Of a stretch of 35,601 nucleotides of DNA, positions 17,700 through 26,433 are shown piece after piece. Origin of the DNA: Gliomastix tumulicola. Lineage: Eukaryota; Ascomycota; Sordariomycetes; Hypocreales; Bionectriaceae. The stretch's first letter is position 1, and the number at the start of each line of letters is the position of its first letter. Under the pieces are notes generated by a model. That model made no database searches and had not been told where the DNA came from. It worked only from the letters and a program-made list of their open reading frames with translations. The translations under genes and the position numbers were made by a program. The stretch lies in NCBI GenBank assembly GCA_001599755.1, contig BCHX01000010.1, positions 1-35,601 of the forward strand, read 5' to 3'.

Positions 17700-18815
17700 C
17701 TAGAACAAAAGCCGCAGAGTGTAGCACCAATCGGAAGGCTGCCCCATTCCGTCCCTTTGTGAGTTTCCGCAGGCTATTATCCCGCCTAGCACCTTTTCAA
17801 TTTCTAGTCTCATGTCCTGCCCCTCGTCAAATTGCCGTACAACATCATCGTCCACCTCCACCTTGAGCCCATTGCGCTTTTGATGCAGTCTTCGGTAGAT
17901 CCTTGTCGAGTCAATATTGAATGTCTGAGCAAGCTGCTGATTGAAATTTGCCAGACATCTTTCGCTCAAATACACTGCATGATAATTTTCCGTATTTCTC
18001 ATTGTGCAAAAGGACATAAAAGCAAGCAACATATTCGAGTCTTGTCCTAAGATGTGGTCTGTGGAAAGACCTGGCTCTCGAGGCTTTTGTCCGCCTTGCA
18101 AGCCTACCTTCATCGATGTAGAGGGCTGATCCGCGCTTGTGTTGAATACACCGCTATTTTGTGTCTTGCTTGATGTCGATAGGATCTCCGAGGCTGCCAT
18201 TGGTAGGGGCGGCTCCCGCAGGGGGCTCAAAGGGGAGAACGCGGCAGAGTTGACGTGAGAGTCGGGCCCGCATCGGATGTGCCCTACTCGTTTTTCTTCT
18301 GCGGGGCTTGCAGATGAAGATGAGAGATAGTCTGTAAGTGAGACTGGATGCAGATCAGGGTCGTCTAGTCCCTCACCCTGGAGACCAAAGACACTGACTG
18401 GCTTGGGACTTGCGAACATGCCTTGCAGCACCTTCGATTGCAGGTAGAGATTATCCATGAGTGTAGACCGAGCTACTGCATTACCGTCTGCTGAGCTGGT
18501 GGAAGGAATAGGACGTATTAGCTGGTTAATCAGCACCTTACCAACCTGCTGTGACTCTTGCTTTCTGCCCTTGTCATGGTGTCCCATTTTATTCCTTGTG
18601 GACTTCGTTCCCATCTTGCCGTATGCAATTTGGTGCTGCACCTTGTTGACAGCTTTCCTCGCTCCCTTCGTATCGTTTGCCAGCTTTCGTTCTGCGCCGT
18701 GATCACGAAACAGCTTGACTTTGCAAAAACAGACCTCAGGCCCTAAATTATCCGTCACCTGTGACGAACGGGGTGATCCGTCTGGTGTAGGGTAGTCGGA
18801 TCGGGGTTCGAACAA
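17700..18815 (-). CDS. CP2/grainyhead-type transcription factor, C-terminal half only
   Basis: A continuous frame of 371 codons. Near the N-terminus, CFCKVKLFRDHGAERKLAND matches the last strand/helix of the CP2 (LSF/grainyhead) DNA-binding domain. A low-complexity Ser/Pro linker of ~200 residues follows. The C-terminus (ENYHAVYLSERCLANFNQQL through GLKVEVDDDVVRQFDEGQDM) matches the ubiquitin-like dimerisation domain of the family. Fungal CP2 proteins are normally about twice as long, so most of the DNA-binding domain is missing. The frame begins at a TTG with a stop just upstream, and the first ATG is far inside, so it is probably a 5'-truncated copy unless an upstream exon exists. It lies inside the 17254-19056 inverted repeat. 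It could act as a dominant-negative dimer partner, but a pseudogene is more likely. Confidence 0.7.
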   Translation of the reverse strand: MFEPRSDYPTPDGSPRSSQVTDNLGPEVCFCKVKLFRDHGAERKLANDTKGARKAVNKVQHQIAYGKMGTKSTRNKMGHHDKGRKQESQQVGKVLINQLIRPIPSTSSADGNAVARSTLMDNLYLQSKVLQGMFASPKPVSVFGLQGEGLDDPDLHPVSLTDYLSSSSASPAEEKRVGHIRCGPDSHVNSAAFSPLSPLREPPLPMAASEILSTSSKTQNSGVFNTSADQPSTSMKVGLQGGQKPREPGLSTDHILGQDSNMLLAFMSFCTMRNTENYHAVYLSERCLANFNQQLAQTFNIDSTRIYRRLHQKRNGLKVEVDDDVVRQFDEGQDMRLEIEKVLGGIIACGNSQRDGMGQPSDWCYTLRLLF

Positions 18816-19056
18816 GTTTTATGTTCTCAGAGCTCTGGGATGTCTTGACTGAGCGAGGTGGTGGTCACAGCGAGTGAGTCGTCAGTATCAGCAAAGCTGG
18901 GTGCAAGGTGTAGTGAGCAAAGGATACTCTGACTCGAGGTGCTTTATCCAAAGTATGGTTTAGGCACAATGCTTTATTGATAGCTGGTGAGCTATCCAAT
19001 CTATCTAGGTAGTGACCGTGATATATATATAGGGCGTGGTGGTTCGCCGTGGTTCG
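18761..19056 (-). repeat. Right arm of the ~290-bp inverted repeat
   Basis: Reverse-complement partner of 17254-17541 (see that entry). It covers the start of the CP2-like frame and ~240 bp upstream of it. Just outside, 19050-19110 contains several copies of TGGTTCG and its complement CGAACCA, which could be subterminal motifs of a transposon, but no target duplication is evident. Confidence 0.8.
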
Positions 19057-20078
19057 TGATGGTTCGACAGACCGAGGGTTCACTGGGCCTCGCGTCGAAC
19101 CAGGACGAACCAGTGTCTTGCCAGATCCGGGCTAGTCCCGGATTATCCTGTCTGCGTGTTCCGTACCCATAAGGTCCACAAGGTCTTTGCGGCCGCGACC
19201 GTAGGTCGGGTCATAACAAGTAAGATGCCTTTCAAATGTTTTATCTCTACCGTTTGATTTGTCTTAAAGTGGCCTTCCGGGTTGAAGGGGAAAGTCTGCC
19301 AATGCCATTCCGCCTTGCGCTCTCCATCTAGTCCTTCCGACCCCCTCCCTCTGGAGAAGTGCTGGCCGCTCTCGCCCTGGGTCGGGGGCCTCGTCAATAT
19401 TACGTAGCTGCGCTCGGCGCCGTTTGCCTCCGCGCTCGACTGCGGTCGCTTTGTGGATGGCATGTGACAAGGGCAGTAGCTTTGGCGTTTGATTTCTTTC
19501 TTTCCCTCTTCTTGTTTGCCTTGCCCGACGTATACCGCGACGTAGAATCAATGCGATGCGATTGATTGTTGTCTCCTTATTTTCGCGGCAGGGGCATGTC
19601 GGGTGATGTGAAGGTTATTTAGCCCGGGAGGATCCACCTCAAAATGGAGACATATTAGTGCAACCGAGCATCTGCCTACTAATTCTTAACATGCAAATTT
19701 CCTCCGCCATGTTCCCACTTTGGGCGAAGGCATGGTAATTAAGCCACGCCAAAAGAAGGAAATGGTTGCTGATACAGGCCTGGATATGCAGGGATCTGAT
19801 AGGTCAAAGGGACGCACCGGTGGGGCGCTGGAAACGGGCAACCATTTTCAAGGCGCTGTCATTTCATCTCAAGGCGACCGTGCATATGATTGGCTACGGA
19901 GGCGGAAACGAGACGCGTTTCCGTACCTTATACTAGTTAGAAGCTTCAGCCAGAGAGCAAGTAGAACACAATGCCATCGCAGGTGTCCTCCACGATGCGT
20001 TCGCGAAATCACGGGATCGGATGATGCAGAGATTTGGGGTAGGTACTCGGGCTTCCTCGCAGACAGTCATACCAATAA
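19057..20078. other. Intergenic region
   Basis: No supported gene. A 106-codon minus frame (19143-19463) and a 151-codon plus frame (19720-20175, overlapping the dehydrogenase 3' end) show no motif. I see no tRNA. Confidence 0.4.
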
Positions 20079-21080
20079 TTACAGATATGGTTCCAAGATA
20101 GTCATCGTGTGCTCCCAGACCCTGTCCATAGCGTTTCTGCGAAGGGCTTGTATAACCTTTGCGTTTGGCGTATGATCGCATTTGTAGTTGACAAGACGGA
20201 CCCCGTTCCGAGCCTCTGTCTCCTCCCCAACCAACCAATTGCCGCCCTCCCACGGTACACCCAGGCCACTGAATGCGGCGTTGGTGCATTGAAAAAGATG
20301 TCGTTGTCCAGAATCCTCATTCGATATCGCGAATGAGCGAATGAGGGGCTCGAGGAAGAGGTAGACAAACCAGCCCATGGCTGAGTTTGGGTCGTAGCCC
20401 CTCCTAACGTTCCCTGTGGAAACCCATCCGGGCCACGAATGGATAAAGGTAATACCCGTGTTTTCATTGGCCAACCTCTCCATGGTGATCGTATTGAGAG
20501 CAGCGTACTGACTTTGGGCTTTTATGGCGCCAAAGTTGCCAGGTCTCTTGAGGTCCAAGTCTTCCAAGTCGATGCTGGTAGCCCGTTCTAATCCACCACC
20601 TAGCACACTTACCACTCTCGGGGCTTCTGAGTGACGAAGAAGCGGGAGAAGGTGCATGGTGAAGAGCGTTCGTGAGTAGTAGGCGAGGGTCTGAACAACC
20701 TCCAAGCCTTCAGACGTCTCTGTGCGCCCGCCGAAGGGCGCGTACCCCGCCGTCATGAACAGTATGTCGATGCGTGTCTCGACGCTTTTAATGACATGGC
20801 AGATTCTTTTCGCCTCTGTGAGGAGCGTGATGTCACCCTCCGTCCAGATGATTTCGGCTTTAGGGTTGACTGTGTTTAGCTCCCGAATAAGAGCACGCGT
20901 TCGTTGTTCCGAGCTCTTCCGACCGATGAGGTATATCTTGACAGTGACGCCGGAGGCGACTAGGGCCTTGATTGTGTATTGTCCGATGCCCGACGTACCG
21001 CCAACAAAGACGGCGACCATAGAGGTAATCGAGTCTTTGATAAGCGCGTTTGACGCTATGATTCGAGCTTGAGATACCAT
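20079..21080 (-). CDS. Short-chain dehydrogenase/reductase, fungal divergent type
   Basis: A single-exon frame of 333 residues from ATG 21080. The Rossmann motif GGTSGIG is at residues 27-33, after a hydrophobic strand (MVAVFV), so the enzyme should bind NAD(P)H. Other family landmarks: IGRKSS (cofactor-specificity loop), EGDITLL, ILFMTAGYAPFGG (in place of NNAG), RVVSVLGGG with a Ser near 158, and QYAALN in place of YxxxK. The lysine of the catalytic YxxxK is Asn196, as in several fungal secondary-metabolism SDRs that lack the classical triad, so activity is uncertain. No secondary-metabolite backbone gene is in the window. Its promoter is only ~145 bp long before the left terminal repeat of the transposon at 21227, so the insertion may affect expression. 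A start at Met21 is possible. Confidence 0.85.
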   Translation of the reverse strand: MVSQARIIASNALIKDSITSMVAVFVGGTSGIGQYTIKALVASGVTVKIYLIGRKSSEQRTRALIRELNTVNPKAEIIWTEGDITLLTEAKRICHVIKSVETRIDILFMTAGYAPFGGRTETSEGLEVVQTLAYYSRTLFTMHLLPLLRHSEAPRVVSVLGGGLERATSIDLEDLDLKRPGNFGAIKAQSQYAALNTITMERLANENTGITFIHSWPGWVSTGNVRRGYDPNSAMGWFVYLFLEPLIRSFAISNEDSGQRHLFQCTNAAFSGLGVPWEGGNWLVGEETEARNGVRLVNYKCDHTPNAKVIQALRRNAMDRVWEHTMTILEPYL

Positions 21081-21226
21081 GGTGAGCTGCGATGCTTCAA
21101 GAGTGAATTTTCTCTTGCACAAAATTGAAACTGGAACACTTTTATAGTTGAGGCATGGTACGAGGCGTGGCATGTTTTGGTGGCGGAACTCCGCCTCGGT
21201 AACTCCACCACCTACGGTGGGCGATA

Positions 21227-21248
21227 GGGGCAACTGTTGCAAAACCCC
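21227..21248 (+). repeat. Left terminal inverted repeat
   Basis: GGGG then CAACTGTTGC then AAAACCCC, preceded by TA at 21225-21226. It is the inverse of 26410-26431 with two differences, both transitions (positions 1 and 5). Confidence 0.8.
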
Positions 21249-21799
21249 TGGTCATTTCCTTTTGGGTTTAGGGGGTCTGTTTCTTAGTTAGCCGGGTACC
21301 TCTGGACGGCTCTGAAGACGTACCGCGGGTTAGTAGCGAACTCGTGCGGTGACCATGAGGAAGACGGTTCGAACTTCCCGGCCACCACCGCAATAAGTCC
21401 ATGGTGATGCAGTCAGTAGACGTGTATGTCCAATGTTTATTCAGTCTATATTTTCAGTCAGTATTATTCACGAAGGTTTGACCGCCTTGTCTTATTCTTT
21501 GATTCTGCCGTTCAACCTTGACCATCTCACATCTTTTTGAAGACCCAGCTGCCCATTTCTCTTCTTTCGCGACGCGTTACAGGGTGAGCTTTCTGATGAA
21601 CGCAGTAATCCCGCAACGGGGTCGCAGCGGACTAGCACTGGACCCTCCTGCTTAAACAAGCCTAGCGACTACGTTCACCATACGGAAGGTTGATATTGCT
21701 TTTGTTTAATTAACACCTCAGGGGAAGCAAATCTTTAATTTGTTTTTCTCCTTTTGTTTCTCCTTCGTTGCTTTTGCTTTTCACCTCTGTCCTAGCAAA
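21249..21799. other. Left subterminal region and leader of the first transposon gene
   Basis: About 550 bp without a gene. It holds a hairpin-like GGAAG...CTTCC around a GGTTCGAAC motif (about 21360-21380), and a T/C-rich leader immediately before the ATG at 21800. Confidence 0.45.
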
Positions 21800-23273
21800 A
21801 TGGGCTCTCCCAACATCCCCCCCGAGCACGTTTATTGTGTACAAGTGGGAAAGAAGCATCATGAATTGTTCACCACCACGTATGTTGGCGCCAACTACTG
21901 CGGCCATTGTGGCTTGGCCAACCCATTCCAGCTCCAGCAGCAAGCTAGGTCCAAAACGCCCGCGCTCCCAGGCCCGTACGACGAGGTGGTGGAAGTAGAA
22001 GACTCTCCCTCACAACCCGTCAGTCCAGCAAGTCAGCTGCTGCGGGATAGGCAGAAGCATGTCCCGCCCGTCCATACCGGGGATACAGCCCAGATGCTCC
22101 CTCAGAAAGCACCTACATCTGGCGTGATGCATACACGGGCACGCATACCCCCAAAATGGCCAGCTGATTCGCAGTTCATGGCAGTGACCTCGGCAGCCAG
22201 CCGGACTATTCAGGCCGCAAAGTCTAACACCAGGAAGCCCTCAAGGCAGCGAACGGGATATCAGTGGGTGCACATCAGCCTCCTGCTTGTGAGCCTGGAG
22301 ACGAGGTACTTCAACGGGCTCGCAGTTGAGGTTCCAGATACCGTACTACCTCTGAAAGACACGGTGATCAAGTTTTCCTCGTCGGACTTGCTGACTTGGC
22401 CCTCCTTTACCGCGATCTTGTTCGACCATCTCCGCCCACTCCCGCCCACCATTGACCTTACGAATCGAGACCTCTGGGGTCTTTCCTACGCATCAAGCTT
22501 CTCTGGCAAGAAGATCGTCACGGTTCCCAACACCGACAAGTACACGACTCCGTCGAGCATGCTCGCCTCGGGGCACTTTGGCAACAACCAGGCAGGGCAG
22601 TTGAAGGTACTGGTCGTCCTGACATCCACGGATGTAGTCGATAAGCAGGAGCCAGTCCCCCCGTTGAGACCGGATGAGTACACAACACCAGTCAAGGAAG
22701 AAAAGAAACGCAAGGTCAAGCAAGAAGACACGGACCCTGCGCCTAATCACCGGAAGCGCATCAAGCGGGAGGACCATGGCAACCAAGACGGCACGGAAAG
22801 CAAGAGCCGAGTCAAGCCGGAGACGAACATCAAGACGAAACCGGAGGAGTCTATCCAACCTGCCTTGATGGCCTCCTGCTGGAGCCCGATAGACGACGAA
22901 CTTGAAAGCATTGCGGATGAGATCATTGTGCGAGAAGATGGAGCAGACCTTTTCGAAGCGGAAGATGGTCTTGATGATACCGTATACAGCAGCGCCGCCG
23001 ACCTTGCGGAGAGTGGAGATGTGGTGGATGGGGGGAACAAAATAGACGAAACGGACATTGAGCAAGCCGTGATCCCAGAGTTCGTACGAGGCCAGCTAGT
23101 CCCCTCCTCCCAGAGTCAGGCGCTAATACAAGCAGGTGGCCCTGAACCCATTGCAAGCCTGTCCGCCCAGCGTGGATGTTGCCGCGGTGCTTCCACCGGC
23201 ACACTCTACACGCTTTAGAGGGACTAAGACTCCTGCCACATTTGCTGTTCGATACAGGAAAGGGGGCAGTTGA
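21800..23273 (+). CDS. Transposon-encoded CxxC / NLS protein
   Basis: ATG 21800 follows a T/C-rich leader and has context gcaaaATGgg. The N-terminus has YCGHCGL (C34, C37), a possible half zinc site. The middle (residues ~150-280) is a folded, aromatic-rich domain. Residues 298-341 contain KKRKV and RKRIKRE, both NLS-like, and four psi-K-x-E SUMO-consensus tetrapeptides (VKEE, VKQE, IKRE, VKPE). The C-terminal third is strongly acidic. Unspliced, the frame ends at 23218 (472 aa). A 52-nt intron (GTACGA at 23084, branch GCTAAT, CAG at 23135) gives a 473-residue protein ending at TGA 23271-23273 with the tail FRGTKTPATFAVRYRKGG; I prefer this. The stop then abuts the transposase stop. The family is not recognised; a nuclear accessory or regulatory role in transposition is inferred. 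Confidence 0.7.
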
Positions 23274-25053
23274 TTACTCGGGCTCCCCATTGGAACTGTC
23301 ACTGTCTTCCCCATCGCTACTTATGCCCTCCAAGTCGTCTCCTTCTTCGTCCTCACATCCCAATTCCACGACTGGCTGCTCCGCTGGCTCCGCGTCTCGA
23401 AGCTCCTCTCGATACGTCCGGTTCGCGCGCTCATATAATGCTTGCTATATTTACTTAGATTGGTCATACCACAGAAAAGAAAATGAGACGGCTTACAAAT
23501 TCTGCGACGCCCCCGGTTGGCGATGTGTGGTAGGCAAGTGTAGGCTGTTGGCCGCTCTCAATGTGTCGAATAATTCTGTCTCGTAGGCCCAGGTAGAAAG
23601 GCTTGAAGGGGCGCAGCTTATCCGGCTGTTGGGGATTCCCCATGAGTGCCTCGTTGTAGCCCATTTGGGCGAGATGCCGGCGACACCATTCCTTTGTCTC
23701 CGGCCCCAGACATGTGTCGATATTGAGACCAGTCAATGGCCGCTGCATTTCGTCGAGGACGGAGCGGTCGACGGGGATACCCCAGTTGCACGCCTTCGCC
23801 GGATCAGGGTAGTGGTAGTTCATCCACGGCTGGCCGTGAACCACGTGTGGACGGCTTTTCTGGAGGCGGATTCGATGCAGGTTCCACGTCTCCACAAAGT
23901 CGAAGAGCTCGCGGCGTAGTACGTCTTCGAAAACGGCGTAGAGGGCAATCTGATCCTCCAACATATCGCCGTCAAAGTCCCCATCCCTGGCAAGCTCTCC
24001 GAAGTAATCGACCCACGGCCGGGAAGAGACATGAAGCATGCTCTCCCACCGTTTTTCAATTTTGACATTTTTGGTGCTCGGCGCTGCCTTGTAGGAGTCC
24101 TTCAGGCGCTTCCCTTGCTGGAAGACTCGTCCATGCCATTCAACGCGGCCATCTGCGGCCAAAGCAAAGTTCCAGTGAGCTGCTGCAATGAGCGGGGTTT
24201 CGCTGCCTCTGTCCGCCTGCAAATACCACGGCCGGATGCCATACGCATCGCATGCGGTTAGGTACTGCTTCAGAACGCTCAAGGCAGTCGTAGCCGAATG
24301 GCCGACATAGAACCAGATGATGTTGCGTGAATACGCATCGATGGCAGCGTATATCTCGAAGCCATACGCCTTGAGTTTGTCGTGACCGTCAATGCACCAC
24401 TGATAGTTTGGCCCTGGCACAAGAAACTGTCCCTTTTTCCGCCGAAACATCCTTTTACGGATCTCAACCTCGTTTGGGAACATAGTTTTGTACATCGCAA
24501 AGAGAGGATCTCTTGGTACCCAGAGCTGCATTTGCTGACGAAGATAAGACTGAAGAAGGCGTTTCCCATAGCCAGAAATCGCATTGGATCATCGTGTCAT
24601 TTCGATGATGGCTTTCTCAGTCGTCTCCAGCAACGCAAGACGTTCTTCGTCGCTGTTGATCCTCCGCACCCAGTGCCGGTCTGGGTGAAGCCTGAGGCGC
24701 TTCAGACCTCCTTTGGTAATCGGCCAGCCCTGTCTCTGTAGGACGCTCAACGTCTGCTTCTCGCTGAGCCCGACGCGAAATATGAGGTCGTGAGTAGTCT
24801 CGACCAGCTCCGGACTCTCTATGGTACGAGCTTGCTGGCGCGGTAGGCCCCAGCTTGCGACTCGGCGTGAGATTGTGCTGAGGTTGACGGTGACATGATG
24901 CTTCCGAAGCTTATACTGAATCTTGCGTCGTGACACACCGTTGAGATAGAGGTGAGTGACATAATCGCGGTAGCGGTCAATAGCATTGGGAGGTCGCGCC
25001 ATGTCGGGGACCGCAGGAGAAGGGATGGGCGAGCCTCCGGATCCTGAAAACAT
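23274..25053 (-). pseudogene. DDE integrase-like transposase with one in-frame stop
   Basis: Exon 1 is 25053-23497. A 52-nt intron (GTAAGC, acceptor ATAG) leads to exon 2, 23444-23274. One frame gives ~575 residues, interrupted only by TGA at 24591-24589 (codon 155; CGA-to-TGA would explain it). Residues ~25-70 form a helix-turn-helix (LYLNGVSRRKIQYKLR, STISRRVASWGL). The catalytic core reads WCIDGHDKLKAYGFEIYAAI (D222), WYLQADRGSET (D281) and KIEKRW (E333), a DDE triad with spacings of 58 and 51 residues, as in the eukaryotic integrase-core family marked by DGxDKLxxYGF. Exon 2 adds an acidic Ser/Asp/Glu tail. A start at Met18 (MARPPN) is possible. A functional copy would bind the TIRs and catalyse strand transfer. 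The single stop makes this copy a recent pseudogene or a sequencing error. Confidence 0.85.
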
Positions 25054-25325
25054 GAAAATAAAATGAAGTTTATTACGGCCGAGACGGTTTGCCTCATAGG
25101 ACCTGAAAATATGAAAAGGGGGCGGTTATGGAGTACTAAACAGCACTAGACCGCAGCGGCCTGGCAGCGGGACCGCTCTTACCACTAGGCTCGACATTAC
25201 GTCGCCCCTTAGTGGAACTCGGCCAGACGAAAATTTACAGAGCCCCTGGCTCCCCTGCAGACGGCGTCGCACCTTCCCCTTACACTATCCTGTCCGTTGA
25301 AGAGTTCGTGGTCGACAGCGGCGTC

Positions 25326-26180
25326 ATGCCCACAGCCAACCCCGACGTCGTTAGCGAGGTGCCCGCCTCGGACGAGGATTCTCGCCGCCGGAATGTCCAG
25401 CGGAAGAGTACCGGAGGATCGACCCGGCCGGGCGTCCGCCGCAGACCGGCGGCCGGGGTTACGGTACGGACAGCGAGTCCTCACGACGAGGCTGTGGATA
25501 CTGACCTACCCAACTGGCTAGAAGAAGAAGCAGGCGAAGAAGGTGCCTCCCCGCGGCACGGTCCGCCACTTCCCATGCCGGCAATGCGTCGCTCGCGCTC
25601 ACAAGGCTCCCGGTCACGGGTGCAGCTCTCAAAATAGTGTGTTCAGCTACTCTAAGCCAGTACCTCGGGGCGTGTGCTGACATGGGCGGCGTAGATACAG
25701 GTGCTGCGTGCTGGGACTGTGCAAAGAACGGCCACACATGCAGGCCGGTAAGCCATTCTCGCGTTCACTTGGCTAGCCGGTCGCCAATTCGGGCTGACAT
25801 CTTGTAGGTTCCGATTGCGGCTCATGCTGCCGTGCGTGCCTTTTGGGACTTGAACCGGCCACTCGGCCTGGCCAACGGAGAGCCGGACGAGGCCTGGCGT
25901 GCCGCGGCACAGCGGGCACTGCAGCAACTACGAGCGTGTGGTAGCGGCGCGGTGGCCCCTGCTACTCCGCGAGCTGCCCCTGCCTTGAATTCGCTCGACG
26001 AAGTAGCCGAAAGCAGCTTCGAGGAAAGAAAAGTGATAGCGCTGGAAACTATCGCCGACGCTGCGCGACTCTGGATTGTGAGCAAGATTGGGTTGTTTAA
26101 TGCAAATTGTATGCTAATGCCTTGTCCAGCAGCTGAATCAACAGGATGTTGAAGAGACAGGAGATGAAATAGAGGACTAG
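25326..26180 (+). CDS. Transposon-encoded Zn-cluster-like protein with acidic tail
   Basis: Proposed exons: 25326(or earlier)-25619, 25661-25747, 25808-26077 and 26130-26180, all joined in phase 0. The last two introns (60 nt, GTAAGC...TAG; 52 nt, GTGAGC...CCAG with GCTAAT) are convincing; the first (41 nt) is less so. The frame is open back to 25212 (SPYTILSVEEFVVDSG looks coding) without an ATG, so the true start is unsettled. Exon 1 is Arg/Ser/Pro-rich and disordered. Exon 2 encodes CADMGGVDTGAACWDCAKNG and then HTCRP, a CX2CX6C half of a Zn2Cys6-type cluster. Exon 3 encodes a helical segment (AAHAAVRAFWDL) and exon 4 a short acidic end (QQDVEETGDEIED). It is probably a DNA- or protein-binding accessory factor of the element. 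I do not know a named family. Confidence 0.6.
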
Positions 26181-26409
26181 GAAGAAGGTGTAGACAATAT
26201 AGTCTTAATTCAGACTGTCGAATGATGCCTCATCTTGCTTTGGCATTATTGACGTGCCGCTTGCTGGTTCGCTGCGGGTCCGCAGCGATAATTGCGTCGG
26301 CGCTGTCGTGCCCAAAATTGAAAAAGTTCAGGCAAGGTACAAGGCCCGATGTACTGCGGGGCCCTGAAGCTATTAAGCTAGCCTAATGTGGCACTTGGGA
26401 TTGAAATTT

Positions 26410-26431
26410 GGGGTTTTGCAACAGTTACCCT
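26410..26431 (-). repeat. Right terminal inverted repeat
   Basis: Plus strand GGGGTTTTGC then AACAGTTACCCT, followed by TA at 26432-26433. It is the reverse complement of the left repeat at 20 of 22 positions. Confidence 0.8.
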
Positions 26432-26433
26432 TA

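Larger units (their letters stand above)
21225..26433. mobile_element. Candidate three-gene DDE transposon with 22-bp TIRs and TA target duplication
   Basis: Two 22-bp inverted repeats (21227-21248 and 26410-26431), identical at 20 of 22 positions, are each flanked externally by TA. The shared core is AACTGTTGCAAAACCCC. Between them, 5.16 kb carries three genes: a CxxC nuclear-looking protein (plus), a DDE integrase-like transposase (minus) and a Zn-cluster-like protein (plus). The first two are convergent with touching stop codons, and introns of 52 nt occur in all three. The layout fits a cut-and-paste element with accessory proteins. The right end abuts a truncated LINE. One nonsense codon in the transposase suggests that this copy is no longer autonomous. 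I cannot place it in a named superfamily with confidence. Confidence 0.75.

Noticed and set aside
21360..21395. GGTTCGAACTTCC resembles a tRNA T-arm/B box
   Set aside because: The flanking bases do not pair as a T-stem (GACGG against TTCCC) and no acceptor stem or anticodon arm can be formed. It is only a local hairpin.
25130..25205. Minus strand GCCTAGTGGTAAGAGCGG resembles a tRNA A box
   Set aside because: Position 8 is G, the D-stem has mismatches, and the B-box-like GGTCTAGTGCTG departs from consensus. It cannot be folded as a tRNA.
25209..25737. Minus-strand frames opposite the third transposon gene
   Set aside because: The plus-strand exons splice into a coherent protein with a cysteine cluster; the minus frames are shadows.
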